Made by a program: the position numbers and the translations under genes
The notes under the pieces: model-generated
The model's database searches: none
The model's input: the letters and a program-made list of their open reading frames with translations, nothing else
What the model was told of the DNA's origin: nothing
Assembly (NCBI GenBank): GCA_004124295.1
Contig: SCKI01000011.1
Coordinates: 30,924 to 94,923, forward strand
Origin: Fidelibacterota bacterium
Lineage (GTDB): Bacteria; Fidelibacterota; Marinisomatia; SCGC-AAA003-L08; TS1B11
Reading direction: 5' to 3'
Length of the DNA: 64,000 bases
Part shown: positions 19,637-29,346 of the stretch, piece by piece
Layout: each line of letters starts with the position of its first letter
Position numbering within the stretch: position 1 is the stretch's first letter

Positions 19637-21442
19637 TTGATTTACCGCACCCATACCTGCGGCGAGCTCCGCAAGGGCGACGTCGGCGCTGCCGTGACCC
19701 TCAGCGGCTGGGTCCATGCCCGGCGGGACCACGGCGGCCTCATCTTCATCGACCTGCGCGACCGCTACGGCAAGACCCAGGTCATCTTCGACGAATCGAA
19801 GGACCCGGGCGCTTTCACCGCCGCCAAGGAGCTCAGCGGCGAAGATGTGGTGACGGTCCACGGCCAGGTCGTGCCACGGCCCGCTGATATGGTCAACCCC
19901 GCGCTGTCCACAGGAGAAATCGACGTGCAGGGGAACCGCCTGCAGGTGCTGTCCAAGGCCGCAACGACCCCCTTCGTGATCAGCGACCGGCAGAGCGCCA
20001 GCGAGGAACTCCGCCTCACCTATCGCTACCTGGAGCTGCGCACCGACGAACTCCAGCATAACATCTTAACCCGCAGCCGGGCCTACCAGCTGGTGCGCCA
20101 GTTCTTCCACGACCGCGATTTTGTCGAGATCGAGACGCCGATGCTGATGAAATCGACGCCGGAAGGGGCCCGGGACTATCTGGTCCCCAGCCGCATCCAC
20201 CAGGGGCGCTTCTATGCCCTGCCCCAGTCGCCGCAGATCTACAAGCAGTTGCTGATGATCGCCGGCTACGACCGCTACTTCCAGATCGTCAAGTGCTTCC
20301 GGGACGAGGACTTGCGGGCCGACCGCCAGCCCGAATTCACCCAGATCGACATGGAGATGTCCTTCGTCGATGAGGAACAGGTCATGGAAGTGGTGGAGGA
20401 GCTCCTGCGTCTGCTGTTCCGGGAGGTGGCCGGCGCCGAGCTTCCCGAGCCGTTCCCCCGCCTCACCTACGCCGAGGCCATGGAGCGCTACGGCTCAGAC
20501 CATCCCGACCTGCGCTACGGGCTGGAGCTGCAGGAAATGGCGCCCCATATCGAGGGCTCGACATTCGACGTTTTCCGCAAAGTCCTGGCCGGCGGCGGAC
20601 GGGTGCTGGGACTGGTGGTCAGCGGGGGCGCTTCCATCAGCCGCAAGGTCAGCGATGAGCTCACCGATTGGGTTAAGCACTACCACAAGGCCCAGGGTCT
20701 GGCCTGGATGAAGGCCGGCCCGGAAGGCCTGGAGGGTGGCATCAGCAAATTTTTCCCGGGCGATATTCAGCAGGCCATCATCGCCGACCTGGGCCTCAGC
20801 CCAGGCGATATCTTGTTCGTGATCGGTGACGAGGCCCGGGTCGCCCTGCCGGCCTTGGGCGCCTTGCGCGAAGAGCTGGCCCGGCGCCAGGGGTTGATCC
20901 CTGAGGGGGTCCTGAAACCGTTGTGGGTCACCGAATTCCCCCTGCTGGACTGGGACCCGGACCAGGGCCGCTACTTATCGGTCCACCATCCCTTCACCGC
21001 GCCCCATCCCGATGACATCCCGTTCCTGGACGCCCAAGTCCAGGACGGCAGGCAGGCGGCCCAGGTGCGCAGCCGGGCCTACGATGTGGTGATCAACGGC
21101 TGGGAGATCGCCGGCGGGTCGATCCGCATCCATGCGCCGCAGCTGCAGCAGCAGATATTCAGCGTGCTGGGTATTACGCCCGAGGAGGCCGAGACAAAGT
21201 TCGGATTCCTGATCAAGGCGCTGCATTACGGCGCCCCGCCCCACGGCGGCATCGCTTTCGGCTTTGACCGGCTGGTGATGCTGCTGGTGGGCACTCAGCA
21301 GATTCGGGACGTCATTGCTTTCCCGAAGACCACCAGCGCCAACTCCCTGATGGACGGCGCGCCATCCGAGGTGGCGACCGCCCAACTGGACGAACTGGGG
21401 ATCAGCCTGAAGAAGGGCAAAAAAGACACCGGGGGGCAATGA
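19637..21442 (+). CDS. aspS: Aspartyl-tRNA synthetase
   Basis: A 601-residue class IIb synthetase that charges tRNA with aspartate. The N-terminal OB-fold anticodon-binding domain begins with CGELRKGDVGAAVTLSGWVH. Motif 2 is FRDEDLRADRQPEFTQ, a bacterial GAD insertion domain lies at about residues 290-420, and motif 3 is GIAFGFDRLVML. The start is TTG, seven to nine bases after an AGGAGAAG Shine-Dalgarno; no ATG or GTG fits better. Length and domains are those of the bacterial type. Whether it is discriminating or also serves Asn cannot be judged from this alone. Confidence 0.97.
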   Translation: MIYRTHTCGELRKGDVGAAVTLSGWVHARRDHGGLIFIDLRDRYGKTQVIFDESKDPGAFTAAKELSGEDVVTVHGQVVPRPADMVNPALSTGEIDVQGNRLQVLSKAATTPFVISDRQSASEELRLTYRYLELRTDELQHNILTRSRAYQLVRQFFHDRDFVEIETPMLMKSTPEGARDYLVPSRIHQGRFYALPQSPQIYKQLLMIAGYDRYFQIVKCFRDEDLRADRQPEFTQIDMEMSFVDEEQVMEVVEELLRLLFREVAGAELPEPFPRLTYAEAMERYGSDHPDLRYGLELQEMAPHIEGSTFDVFRKVLAGGGRVLGLVVSGGASISRKVSDELTDWVKHYHKAQGLAWMKAGPEGLEGGISKFFPGDIQQAIIADLGLSPGDILFVIGDEARVALPALGALREELARRQGLIPEGVLKPLWVTEFPLLDWDPDQGRYLSVHHPFTAPHPDDIPFLDAQVQDGRQAAQVRSRAYDVVINGWEIAGGSIRIHAPQLQQQIFSVLGITPEEAETKFGFLIKALHYGAPPHGGIAFGFDRLVMLLVGTQQIRDVIAFPKTTSANSLMDGAPSEVATAQLDELGISLKKGKKDTGGQ

Positions 21443-21471
21443 GGTGAGCGTGCCCGGTCAGCGGCGGTTAC

Positions 21472-22233
21472 TTATCGTGCGCCCCGCCGGGTGGTGATGA
21501 TGATGGCCCCTTTCGCCGCGCCGGGTCCATAGCGCCATAGGGCGCCGGATCCCCGCACCACCTCCACGGACTCGATATCGGCGACATTGATGGCCAGCAT
21601 GATCTCGGCGAAGCCGCCGGGACCAAAGGTGTTATTGAGCGGGGTGCCATCGATGACAATCAGGGGATATTCGGAAACGTTGTCCCTGAGGTAATTCCGG
21701 CCCCGGGTCGTGAATCCCGCGCCGGCGCCTATGCCGCCGCCGCCGGATGATATGAAGCCGGGAACCTTGCCTACCAGCGCATCGAAAGCATTGGTCCGGC
21801 CCGTCGCGCGGAGCTCATCTCCACTGAATATCTGGGAGGCAGTGCCCCGGGATATTTTTGGACGGGGCGCTGTGACCACCATTTGTTCAAAGGGGACGGC
21901 CGTGGGCGCCAGGAAAAAATCGAGGCTGGTCGTGCCTGCTGCGACCAGCACCGGCAGTGTCACGGTACTGTAGCCGATATAGCCCACGGACAGCTCCACA
22001 AGCTTTCCCCGATGGCGCACAATGGGGATATCGATACGGAAATAGCCACTATCATCTGAGGCGCTTCCCGCGTCCAGGGCTTCGATCAGCACGTTTGCCG
22101 CAATCAGCGGGCGGCCGGTGGATCTGTCGATGATGCGGCCAGTGATCACCAGCCGATCCGGTGTTTGCTGCCCGGCCAGCAGCAGTGGCCACAACATCAG
22201 GCCGAGTATGAAGGGAGTTTTTATCGAACGCAT
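21472..22233 (-). CDS. Secreted plug-only TonB/SusC-like protein, copy 1
   Basis: A 253-residue protein with a signal peptide (about residues 1-21), then a carboxypeptidase-regulatory-like beta-sandwich (starting VITGRIIDRSTGRPLIAANV, residues 29-110). A TonB-receptor plug domain follows (residues 120-250), including LIVIDGTPLNN and IESVEVVRGSGALWRYG. It stops at KGAIIITTRRGAR, exactly where a SusC-type receptor would continue into its 22-strand barrel, so there is no pore. A second gene of the same design follows on the same strand. Its role, perhaps as a periplasmic TonB partner or a decoy plug, is unknown. Confidence 0.85.
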   Translation of the reverse strand: MRSIKTPFILGLMLWPLLLAGQQTPDRLVITGRIIDRSTGRPLIAANVLIEALDAGSASDDSGYFRIDIPIVRHRGKLVELSVGYIGYSTVTLPVLVAAGTTSLDFFLAPTAVPFEQMVVTAPRPKISRGTASQIFSGDELRATGRTNAFDALVGKVPGFISSGGGGIGAGAGFTTRGRNYLRDNVSEYPLIVIDGTPLNNTFGPGGFAEIMLAINVADIESVEVVRGSGALWRYGPGAAKGAIIITTRRGAR

Positions 22234-22398
22234 GATGCCATCCTGGAAATAAGTGCTTCGTCCGCCTTGGTCAAAGTATGATCTGCCCCAATAATACGCC
22301 CGTTTCAGGAAAATACAAATCCTATTTATGTAAGCATCTGGCGCGCGACAGGTGGAGGGGGTCGCATACGGCCGGTGAGCAAACTGGCCAAGCGCTTA

Positions 22399-23181
22399 TC
22401 AGCGGTAGGCGCCTGCTGCCGACTTGGTGGTGATGATGATGGCCCCCTTGGCGGCTAGCGGGCCGTAGCGCCACAAGGCGCCGGACCCTCGCACCACTTC
22501 CACAGCCTCGATATCAATGATCCTGATTTCCTCCAGAATCTCAGCGAAGCCGCCGGAACCAAATGTGTTATTGAGAGGGGTACCATCGATGACAATCAGC
22601 GGAAAATCGGCAGGGATGTTCCTGAAAAAATTCCGGCCCCGGGTCGTGAATCCCGGGGAGGCGCCTAATCCGCCGGTGTTGCCCATCGCTATAAAGCCTG
22701 GTATCTTACCGGTCAATGCATCGAAAACGTTGGTCCTGCCCGTCGCCCGGAGCTCCTCTCCACTGAACATCTGGGAAGCAGTGCCCCGGGATATTTTTCG
22801 CCGGGGTGCGGTTACCACGGTTTCCTCAAGGGGCACCGCCGTTGGCGAGAGGAAAAAATTGAGGTCCATTGTGCCGACCGCCACCAGCACCGGCAGGGTC
22901 ACGGTGCTGTAGCCGATGTAGCGCACCGTCAGATCGACCTGCTCTCCCCGACGGCTCAAGATGGGTATATTAATGCGGTAATAGCCGCTGTCGCCGGAAG
23001 CGGCTCCGGCCCCCAACGCCTCGATCAGCACGTCCGCGGCAATGAGAGGCGCGCCTGTGCTCATATCGATAATCCGGCCGGTGATCACCAGCCGGTCCGG
23101 CGGCTCCTGTCCCGCCAACATCAGCGGCAACAGGCAGCAGAGCGGGAGCAGTTTCTTGAGGGCCTGCATGGTCACCTCCAA
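22399..23181 (-). CDS. Secreted plug-only TonB/SusC-like protein, copy 2
   Basis: A 260-residue paralogue of the neighbouring gene, alike along the whole length. It has a signal peptide, a carboxypeptidase-regulatory-like domain (VITGRIIDMSTGAPLIAADV), then a plug domain with LIVIDGTPLNN and EAVEVVRGSGALWRYG. It ends after KGAIIITTKS with a short basic tail. An AGGTGACC stretch precedes the ATG. Both copies end at the same domain border, which suggests a stable two-domain architecture rather than random truncation. The 165 bases between the copies hold no gene. Confidence 0.85.
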   Translation of the reverse strand: MEVTMQALKKLLPLCCLLPLMLAGQEPPDRLVITGRIIDMSTGAPLIAADVLIEALGAGAASGDSGYYRINIPILSRRGEQVDLTVRYIGYSTVTLPVLVAVGTMDLNFFLSPTAVPLEETVVTAPRRKISRGTASQMFSGEELRATGRTNVFDALTGKIPGFIAMGNTGGLGASPGFTTRGRNFFRNIPADFPLIVIDGTPLNNTFGSGGFAEILEEIRIIDIEAVEVVRGSGALWRYGPLAAKGAIIITTKSAAGAYR

Positions 23182-23473
23182 GAGATTCTATCCTCTACGA
23201 CAGGTGCGGTCCTGTCTAAACATGTCTCCACATAACCTACATAATAATTTGTAAAATCCAAATCCTTTTTTGAAAATAAGTGCTTACAATAACGGCGGAT
23301 GTTGTGCTTGCAGGAGTGATTCCGGTCCCCAGCGATCCGTTTGGCATCCCCGTCGATTTGGGGCTATTTTCAAGCGTGACCAGCAGAACGGACATGCCTG
23401 GCCCCGCGCGGGCCGCTTTTGTCTCCCGGACCTTACCCATCCCCTCCATTAGCCCGCTAGCGGCGCCCTCTGC

Positions 23474-24415
23474 GTGAAGCACACTTTTGACATCAAGGAC
23501 ACCGATCCGCTGCTGCTGCTGGGGGTGAACGATCAGCATTTGCAAACACTGACCACCGTCTTTGACACGCGCCTGGTGGCCCGGGGCGGGAAGATAGCCA
23601 TCGAGGGCAAGCAGGAGGCGGTGCGGCAGGTGGAGGAGGTCCTGACCGAGATGATCCTGGCCATTAACCGCAACGGCAGCCTGTCCGCCGATGATGTGGA
23701 GACCCTCACCCGCATCGTGCAGGAGGGCGATCCGCCGCCGGTGCATGCCGATAAGCAGGTGATCCTCTACAGCCACCGGGGCGAGGTGGTCCCCCGCACC
23801 AAGGGGCAGCGGAGTTTCTGCGAGGCGGCGCTGGAGAACGACATCGTCTTTGCCGTGGGACCGGCCGGCACCGGCAAAACCTACCTGGCCATCGCCATCG
23901 CGATTGCGGCGCTAAAGAGCAAAATGATGGACCGCATCATCCTCACCCGCCCGGCGGTGGAGGCCGGCGAGAACCTCGGCTTCCTGCCCGGCGACCTGAA
24001 GGAGAAGATCGATCCCTACCTGACACCGCTGTATGACGCCCTGCACGCCATGCTGCCGGCGGAGAAGCTGCGCACCTACACCGAGCAGCGGGTCATCGAA
24101 ATTGCGCCGCTGGCCTACATGCGCGGCCGGACCCTCTCCAGCGCCTATGTGATCCTGGATGAGGCCCAGAACGCCACGGCCCTGCAGATGAAAATGTTTC
24201 TCACCCGCCTGGGGGCCAACTCGAAGGCCATTATCACGGGCGACGTGACCCAGATTGACCTGCCGCCGAACCAGTCCTCGGGCCTTATCGAGGCCATGAA
24301 TATCCTCGAGGGCATTGACGGTATGGCCTTCTGCCGCCTGACCAGCAAGGATGTGGTGCGCCACCGCCTGGTGAAGGAGATCATCAGGGCCTACGAGGCC
24401 AACGGGGAGACCTAG
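23474..24415 (+). CDS. phoH: PhoH-family ATPase (YbeZ type)
   Basis: A 313-residue protein with an N-terminal KH-like region (residues 1-100) and a PhoH P-loop domain. Walker A is VGPAGTGKTY near residue 133 and Walker B is VILDEAQNA. YbeZ-type proteins work with the endoribonuclease YbeY in rRNA processing and quality control. The start is GTG at 23474. The 292 bases upstream (23182-23473) hold no supportable gene. Several short overlapping open frames there on both strands look like GC-rich chance frames. Confidence 0.92.
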   Translation: MKHTFDIKDTDPLLLLGVNDQHLQTLTTVFDTRLVARGGKIAIEGKQEAVRQVEEVLTEMILAINRNGSLSADDVETLTRIVQEGDPPPVHADKQVILYSHRGEVVPRTKGQRSFCEAALENDIVFAVGPAGTGKTYLAIAIAIAALKSKMMDRIILTRPAVEAGENLGFLPGDLKEKIDPYLTPLYDALHAMLPAEKLRTYTEQRVIEIAPLAYMRGRTLSSAYVILDEAQNATALQMKMFLTRLGANSKAIITGDVTQIDLPPNQSSGLIEAMNILEGIDGMAFCRLTSKDVVRHRLVKEIIRAYEANGET

Positions 24416-24457
24416 CTCCGCGCCCGCGATGGCAACCATCATTAAAGGAATAATTCC

Positions 24458-25666
24458 ATTAAGCAAACCACGCTGAAATATCCTGAAGTGGTCATCACCG
24501 CCTTTGCCCGCACCGCCATCGGTTCATTCGGCGGCGGTCTGGCCGGAGTGCCGGTCACCCGCCTGGGGGCGGCGGCAGTGAAGGCGGTGGTGGAGCGTAG
24601 CGGCCTCGCCCCGGAGCAGGTGGACGAGGTGATCATGGGTAATGTGCTCACGGCCGGGGTAGGCCAGGCCCCGGCCCGGCAGGCGGCTATCTTTGCGGGC
24701 CTGCCTGACACCGTCGAAACCTTTACCGTCAACAAGGTCTGCGGCTCCGGGCTCAAGGCGGTCATGCTGGCTGACCAGGCCATCCGCGCCGGAGATGCCT
24801 CCATCGTCATTGCCGGCGGCATGGAGGCCATGAGCAACGTCCCTTACTACCTTGACGGCGCCCGGCAGGGGCTGAAATTCGGGCATAAGGAAATCAAGGA
24901 CGGCATGCTCCACGACGGACTGTGGGATGTTTACAACGATCAGCACATGGGCAGTTGCGGTGATCTGTGCGCCCGTGAACGGAACTTCAGCCGGGAGGCC
25001 CAGGACGAATATGCGGCCCGCTCCTACCGGCGGGCCCTCAAGGCCCAGGAAGAGGGGGCCTTCGATGCCGAGATTGTGCCGCTGGAGGTGCCCCAACCCA
25101 AGGGAGACCCGGTCCTGTTCAGCAGGGACGAGGACCCGGCGGCGGTCAATTTCGAGAAGCTCGCCAAACTGCGCCCGGCCTTCGGACAGGACGGTACCGT
25201 TACAGCCGCCAATGCCAGCAACCTCAACGATGGCGCCGCCGCAGTGGCGGTCATGTCCCGGGCCAGGGCCACGGAACTCGGCATTACGCCATTGGCCCGC
25301 ATTGCCGGCCAGGCCTCCGGCGCCCAGGCCCCGGAGTGGTTCACCACCGCCCCGGCCAAGGCCATCCACAAGGTGCTGGACAAATGCGGCCTCAGCGTGG
25401 CCGATATCGACCTGTTCGAGATCAACGAGGCCTTCGCCGTGGTGGCCCTGGCCGCCATTGCTGAACTGTCCCTCGATCCGGAAAAGGTGAATGTCCACGG
25501 CGGCGCGGTGGCCCTGGGACACCCCATCGGCGCTTCCGGCGCGCGCATCCTGGTGACACTGCTCAGTGCCATGCAGCAGCGGGACGCCGGCCGGGGCCTG
25601 GCCGCCATTTGCATCGGCGGCGGCGAAGCGGCGGCAGTGATCGTGGAGCGTGTCCAGGCATCATAG
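24458..25666 (+). CDS. Acetyl-CoA C-acetyltransferase (thiolase)
   Basis: A thiolase that joins or cleaves acetoacetyl-CoA-type substrates. The nucleophilic Cys lies in VNKVCGSGLKAV, the catalytic His in ALGHPIGASGARI, and the final active-site Cys in ICIGGGEAA. The earliest canonical start is GTG at 24488, which lacks a Shine-Dalgarno and trims the usual N-terminus. In the same frame an ATT at 24458 lies eight bases after AAAGGA and yields a family-like start (KQTTLKYPEVVITAF), so I extend to it with caution. It is followed by 3-hydroxyacyl-CoA and acyl-CoA dehydrogenase genes, consistent with short-chain acyl-CoA metabolism. Confidence 0.92.
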   Translation: MKQTTLKYPEVVITAFARTAIGSFGGGLAGVPVTRLGAAAVKAVVERSGLAPEQVDEVIMGNVLTAGVGQAPARQAAIFAGLPDTVETFTVNKVCGSGLKAVMLADQAIRAGDASIVIAGGMEAMSNVPYYLDGARQGLKFGHKEIKDGMLHDGLWDVYNDQHMGSCGDLCARERNFSREAQDEYAARSYRRALKAQEEGAFDAEIVPLEVPQPKGDPVLFSRDEDPAAVNFEKLAKLRPAFGQDGTVTAANASNLNDGAAAVAVMSRARATELGITPLARIAGQASGAQAPEWFTTAPAKAIHKVLDKCGLSVADIDLFEINEAFAVVALAAIAELSLDPEKVNVHGGAVALGHPIGASGARILVTLLSAMQQRDAGRGLAAICIGGGEAAAVIVERVQAS

Positions 25667-25749
25667 TCGCTGGCGCTTGGGGAGAGCATTTAGCGCTGCC
25701 GGGCCGTAAATTAGATGGCTTTGGAATATCGCTCATTGAGAATTGACAG

Positions 25750-26607
25750 ATGGCCACCAGCATCCAGAATATCGCCGTAATCGGTGCCGGGACCATGGGT
25801 AACGGTATCGCCCATGTGGCGGCCGCGAACGGCTATCCCGTCACCCTTATTGACCTCAGCCCGGAGCTGGTTGAGCGGGGCCTGGATACCATTCGCAAAA
25901 ATCTGGATCGCCAGGTTGCCAAGGGCCGCCTTGAGGCTGCCGACAGCGTTGCGATCCTGGAGCGCGTTACCCCCGCCACCGATATTAACGGCGCGGCCGG
26001 CGCACAGTTGGTCATTGAAGCGGCCAGTGAACGGACGGACCTCAAACTGGGCCTGTTTGGCGAACTGGATCGCATCTGCCCCGCCGAAACCATGCTCGCC
26101 TCCAACACCTCCTCCATTTCCATCAACCGCCTCGCCGAAGCCACCGGGCGTCCGGCCCGGGTCATCGGGATGCACTTTATGAATCCGGTGCCGGTGATGA
26201 AACTGGTGGAGGTGATCCGTGGCCGGGAAACCGACGACGATACGCACAGCGCGGTGACGGCCCTGGCCCGGTCGCTGGGCAAGACGCCGGTGACGGTGAA
26301 CGATTCACCGGGCTTCGTCTCCAACCGGATTCTGCTGCCGATGATCAACGAGGCCGTCTTCTGCCTGCACGAAGGTGTGGCGGAGAAGGAAGCCATCGAC
26401 CAGGTCATGACCATCGGCATGGCCCACCCCATGGGGCCGCTGGCCCTGGCTGACCTCATCGGCCTCGACACCTGCCTGGCGATCATGAAGGTGCTGCACA
26501 CCGACCTGGCGAATGATAAATATCGCCCCTGCCCTCTGCTGGAAGAGCTGGTGGCTGAGGGCAAACTGGGCCGCAAGACCGGCCACGGGTTTTACGATTA
26601 TGATTAA
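25750..26607 (+). CDS. 3-hydroxybutyryl-CoA dehydrogenase
   Basis: A 285-residue NAD-dependent enzyme that interconverts 3-hydroxybutyryl-CoA and acetoacetyl-CoA. The N-terminal Rossmann motif is [18 protein letters not shown]. The catalytic His falls in [18 protein letters not shown], and the C-terminal helical domain contains [17 protein letters not shown] and ends with [12 protein letters not shown]. The length is typical of the stand-alone bacterial form. It lies between the thiolase and an acyl-CoA dehydrogenase, and its 3' end overlaps the start of a small lipoprotein gene. Confidence 0.95.
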   Translation: MATSIQNIAVIGAGTMGNGIAHVAAANGYPVTLIDLSPELVERGLDTIRKNLDRQVAKGRLEAADSVAILERVTPATDINGAAGAQLVIEAASERTDLKLGLFGELDRICPAETMLASNTSSISINRLAEATGRPARVIGMHFMNPVPVMKLVEVIRGRETDDDTHSAVTALARSLGKTPVTVNDSPGFVSNRILLPMINEAVFCLHEGVAEKEAIDQVMTIGMAHPMGPLALADLIGLDTCLAIMKVLHTDLANDKYRPCPLLEELVAEGKLGRKTGHGFYDYD

Positions 26608-27094
26608 TTCCGCCATCAATCTCCGTCATCTGCTCTACCGGTCAGCAGCCATAGCTTTGGTCGCCGCTGCGACCGGTTGCACGAATTTCAGATCGGATGT
26701 GGAAAACGATCTGGATGCCGCCATGGCCCAATGGGAGGCCAATGGATATGCCAGCTACAGCATGCATTATGAGCATGTAGGCTTTGCGGGAAACCTGGCA
26801 GCGAAGGTCCATATCGAAGCTGGCAGCGTAGTGGCCTTTGAGGATGTGACCGTTTACGGGGATACAGTCAGTGATTCGCTGCTGGTCGTCTGGAATATTG
26901 AGATATCCAGTTTTCATTCCATCGAAGGTCTGTTTGGCATTATCGAGGCGGCCGTTGGTGAGCAGGCTGATGAAATTGCTGTAACCTATCATGCCGACTT
27001 GGGTTACCCCGAAACAATCTATATTGACTATATAAAACTGGCTATCGATGATGAGAGATCCTTCTATGCCAGCGATGTAATGGAGAAACTGTAA
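26600..27094 (+). CDS. DUF6174-like lipoprotein
   Basis: A 164-residue exported protein. The N-terminus ([20 protein letters not shown] and onwards) is a basic-hydrophobic signal ending in the lipobox ATGC (Cys at about residue 27). The mature part contains the [15 protein letters not shown] segment and a following [18 protein letters not shown] strand pair, typical of DUF6174 proteins of unknown role. I start at the ATG at 26600, inside the end of the 3-hydroxybutyryl-CoA dehydrogenase gene. A longer in-frame option at 26513 would destroy the signal peptide. It is an odd insertion between two fatty-acid enzymes. Confidence 0.75.
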   Translation: MINSAINLRHLLYRSAAIALVAAATGCTNFRSDVENDLDAAMAQWEANGYASYSMHYEHVGFAGNLAAKVHIEAGSVVAFEDVTVYGDTVSDSLLVVWNIEISSFHSIEGLFGIIEAAVGEQADEIAVTYHADLGYPETIYIDYIKLAIDDERSFYASDVMEKL

Positions 27095-27099
27095 AGGCC

Positions 27100-28239
27100 A
27101 TGGATTTTAACCTGACCGAAGAGCAAGCCCTCCTGCAGCAAAATCTCCGTGCCTTCGCGGCCCGGGAACTGGCCCCCGGTGCCATCGAGCGGGACGAAAC
27201 CAAGGAATGGCCCGCCGAGATCATGCGGCAGCTGGGGGAGATGGGCCTGATGGGCATCATGGTGCCCCAGGAGTGGGGCGGCGCCGGCATGGACGCCGTG
27301 GCCTACGCCATTGCCATGGAGGAGATTGCCCGGGCCGATGCCGCCATTTCGGTGGCCATGGGGGTGAACAACTCCCTGGTCTGCATGTTGCTGCATAATT
27401 TCGGCACCGAGGCCCAGAAGGAGAAATATCTCAAGCCGCTGGCTGCCGGTGAAAAACTGGGCGCCTTTTCCCTGTCCGAACCCCAGGCCGGCTCCGACGC
27501 CTCCAACCTGCGCTGCCGGGCTGTCAGGGATGGCGACGGCTACCGGGTCACCGGCACCAAGAACTGGGTCTCCAGCGGTCTGCACTCAGACTATGTCATT
27601 CTGATGGCCGTCACCGATCCTGAGGCAGGAAACCACGGCATATCGTGCCTGATCGTGGAGAAGGGCTGGGACGGCTTGACGGTCGGCAAACCGGAAGACA
27701 AACTCGGCATCCGGGCCTCGGATACCACGGAGCTCTATTTTGACAATATGCGGGTACCGGCCGAAAACCTGGTCGGCAACGAAGGGGACGGTTTCAAAAT
27801 TGCCCTGACCTCCCTGGACAGCGGACGGATCGGCATTGCCGCCCAGGCGCTGGGTATCGCCGAGGCCGCCCTGCGGGCCAGCATAGCCTATGCCCGGGAG
27901 CGGAAACAGTTCGGCCAGCCCATCGCCAGCTTTCAGGCGGTACAGTTCAAACTGGCCGACATGGCCACGGAGATCGAGGCGGCCCGGCTGCTCACCTGGC
28001 GGGCGGCAGCGACCAAAGATGCCGGTGGGAATTACGCGACCCAGGCGGCCATGGCCAAGCTGTTCGCCTCCGATTCGGCCATGCGGGCCACCACCCAGTG
28101 CGTGCAGATTCACGGCGGCTACGGCTACATGCGCGAGACCGGCGTCGAGCGCCTCATGCGGGATGCCAAGATTACCCAGATTTACGAAGGAACATCTGAA
28201 GTGCAGCGGATGGTCATCGCCCGCTCCCTGTTGCAATAA
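27100..28239 (+). CDS. Acyl-CoA dehydrogenase
   Basis: A 379-residue FAD enzyme introducing the alpha-beta double bond into acyl-CoA (short/medium-chain class). It has the N-terminal helical domain, the FAD/substrate segment FSLSEPQAGSDAS, and the C-terminal helices with YARERKQFGQPIASFQAVQF and QIHGGYGYMRE. The catalytic base Glu is at its usual place in QIYEGTSEVQ. It starts five bases after the lipoprotein gene. With the thiolase and hydroxyacyl-CoA dehydrogenase it forms most of a beta-oxidation or butyrate-type set; an enoyl-CoA hydratase is not present in the window. Confidence 0.95.
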   Translation: MDFNLTEEQALLQQNLRAFAARELAPGAIERDETKEWPAEIMRQLGEMGLMGIMVPQEWGGAGMDAVAYAIAMEEIARADAAISVAMGVNNSLVCMLLHNFGTEAQKEKYLKPLAAGEKLGAFSLSEPQAGSDASNLRCRAVRDGDGYRVTGTKNWVSSGLHSDYVILMAVTDPEAGNHGISCLIVEKGWDGLTVGKPEDKLGIRASDTTELYFDNMRVPAENLVGNEGDGFKIALTSLDSGRIGIAAQALGIAEAALRASIAYARERKQFGQPIASFQAVQFKLADMATEIEAARLLTWRAAATKDAGGNYATQAAMAKLFASDSAMRATTQCVQIHGGYGYMRETGVERLMRDAKITQIYEGTSEVQRMVIARSLLQ

Positions 28240-28251
28240 GGATTACTGTCT

Positions 28252-29346
28252 ATGGATGTTTTCAAAATGATGGGCCGCCATGACCATGAAGAGGTGGTCT
28301 TCTGCAATAGTCCCGATATCGGCCTGAAGGCCATCATCGCTATCCACGATACCACCCTGGGCCCCAGCCTCGGTGGCTGCAGGTTCTACGACTACGCCAG
28401 CGATGAGGAGGCCCTCAACGACGTGCTCCGGCTGGCCCGGGGGATGACCTACAAGGCCTCCATTGCCGGCCTGAACCTGGGCGGTGGAAAAGCGGTGATC
28501 ATCGGCAACCCGGAGACTGACAAGCACGAATATATCTTCCGGGCTTTCGGACGTTATGTGGACGGACTCGGGGGGCGCTATATCACCGCCGAGGACATGA
28601 ACACCACCGTCCGGGACATGGAGTGGGTACGTGACGAGACCCGCCATGTCACCGGAATTTCGAAAGCGCTGGGCGGCTCGGGAGACCCTTCGCCGGTGAC
28701 TGCCTTTGGCGTATTTATCGGCATGAAGGCCGCCCTGCTGACGGCCCGGGGCCGGGATGACCTGAGCGGGATCAAGGTGGCCGTGCAGGGGGTCGGCCAC
28801 GTGGGCTACAACCTGTGCCGCTATCTCAATGCTGCCGGCGCCGAACTGTTCGTGGCCGACGTCAATGAGGATGCGGTCGAGCGGGCCCGGAACGAGTTCG
28901 GGGCCACGGTACTCTCCGGCGACGAAATCTACACCTTTGACGCCGATATTTTCGCGCCCTGCGCCATGGGGGCGACCCTCAACGATGAGACCATTCCCCA
29001 GCTCAAGGCCAGCATCGTGGCCGGGGCGGCCAATAATCAGTTGGCCAAATCGATGCATGGCGCCGCGCTGCTGAAGCGCAACATACTCTACGCCCCTGAT
29101 TACGCCATCAATGCCGGGGGCCTGATCAACGTGGCCAATGAGCTGGAGGGTTACAACCGGGAGCGGGCCTTCAAACAGGCCGAAGGTATCCATGATACCC
29201 TGCTGGCCATTTTCAAAATGTCAAAGGATGAAGGCATCCCCACCAACGAAGCCTCGGACCGGCTGGCCGAGGAGCGCATCAGGCGCATGGCCCAGCTGCG
29301 CGGGTCCTTCTCCCCCTCACAACCCCGCTCCACAAGGAGGATCTGA
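28252..29346 (+). CDS. Leu/Glu/Phe/Val dehydrogenase family protein
   Basis: A 364-residue NAD-dependent amino-acid dehydrogenase of the leucine/valine type. The catalytic-domain lysines appear in [19 protein letters not shown], the substrate Asp region in [13 protein letters not shown], and the nucleotide-binding turn in GVGHVGYNL. These enzymes reversibly deaminate branched-chain or aromatic amino acids to 2-oxo acids. The acyl-CoA dehydrogenase upstream (12-base gap) could then act on derived acyl-CoAs, suggesting branched-chain amino-acid use. Its TGA overlaps the apparent ATC start of nusB. Confidence 0.92.
   Translation: MDVFKMMGRHDHEEVVFCNSPDIGLKAIIAIHDTTLGPSLGGCRFYDYASDEEALNDVLRLARGMTYKASIAGLNLGGGKAVIIGNPETDKHEYIFRAFGRYVDGLGGRYITAEDMNTTVRDMEWVRDETRHVTGISKALGGSGDPSPVTAFGVFIGMKAALLTARGRDDLSGIKVAVQGVGHVGYNLCRYLNAAGAELFVADVNEDAVERARNEFGATVLSGDEIYTFDADIFAPCAMGATLNDETIPQLKASIVAGAANNQLAKSMHGAALLKRNILYAPDYAINAGGLINVANELEGYNRERAFKQAEGIHDTLLAIFKMSKDEGIPTNEASDRLAEERIRRMAQLRGSFSPSQPRSTRRI

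Noticed and set aside
23237..23776. A 179-codon minus-strand frame overlapping the start of phoH, and short plus-strand frames in the same gap
   Set aside because: Half of it is antisense to phoH and the remainder has no recognisable domain; both strands are open by chance.
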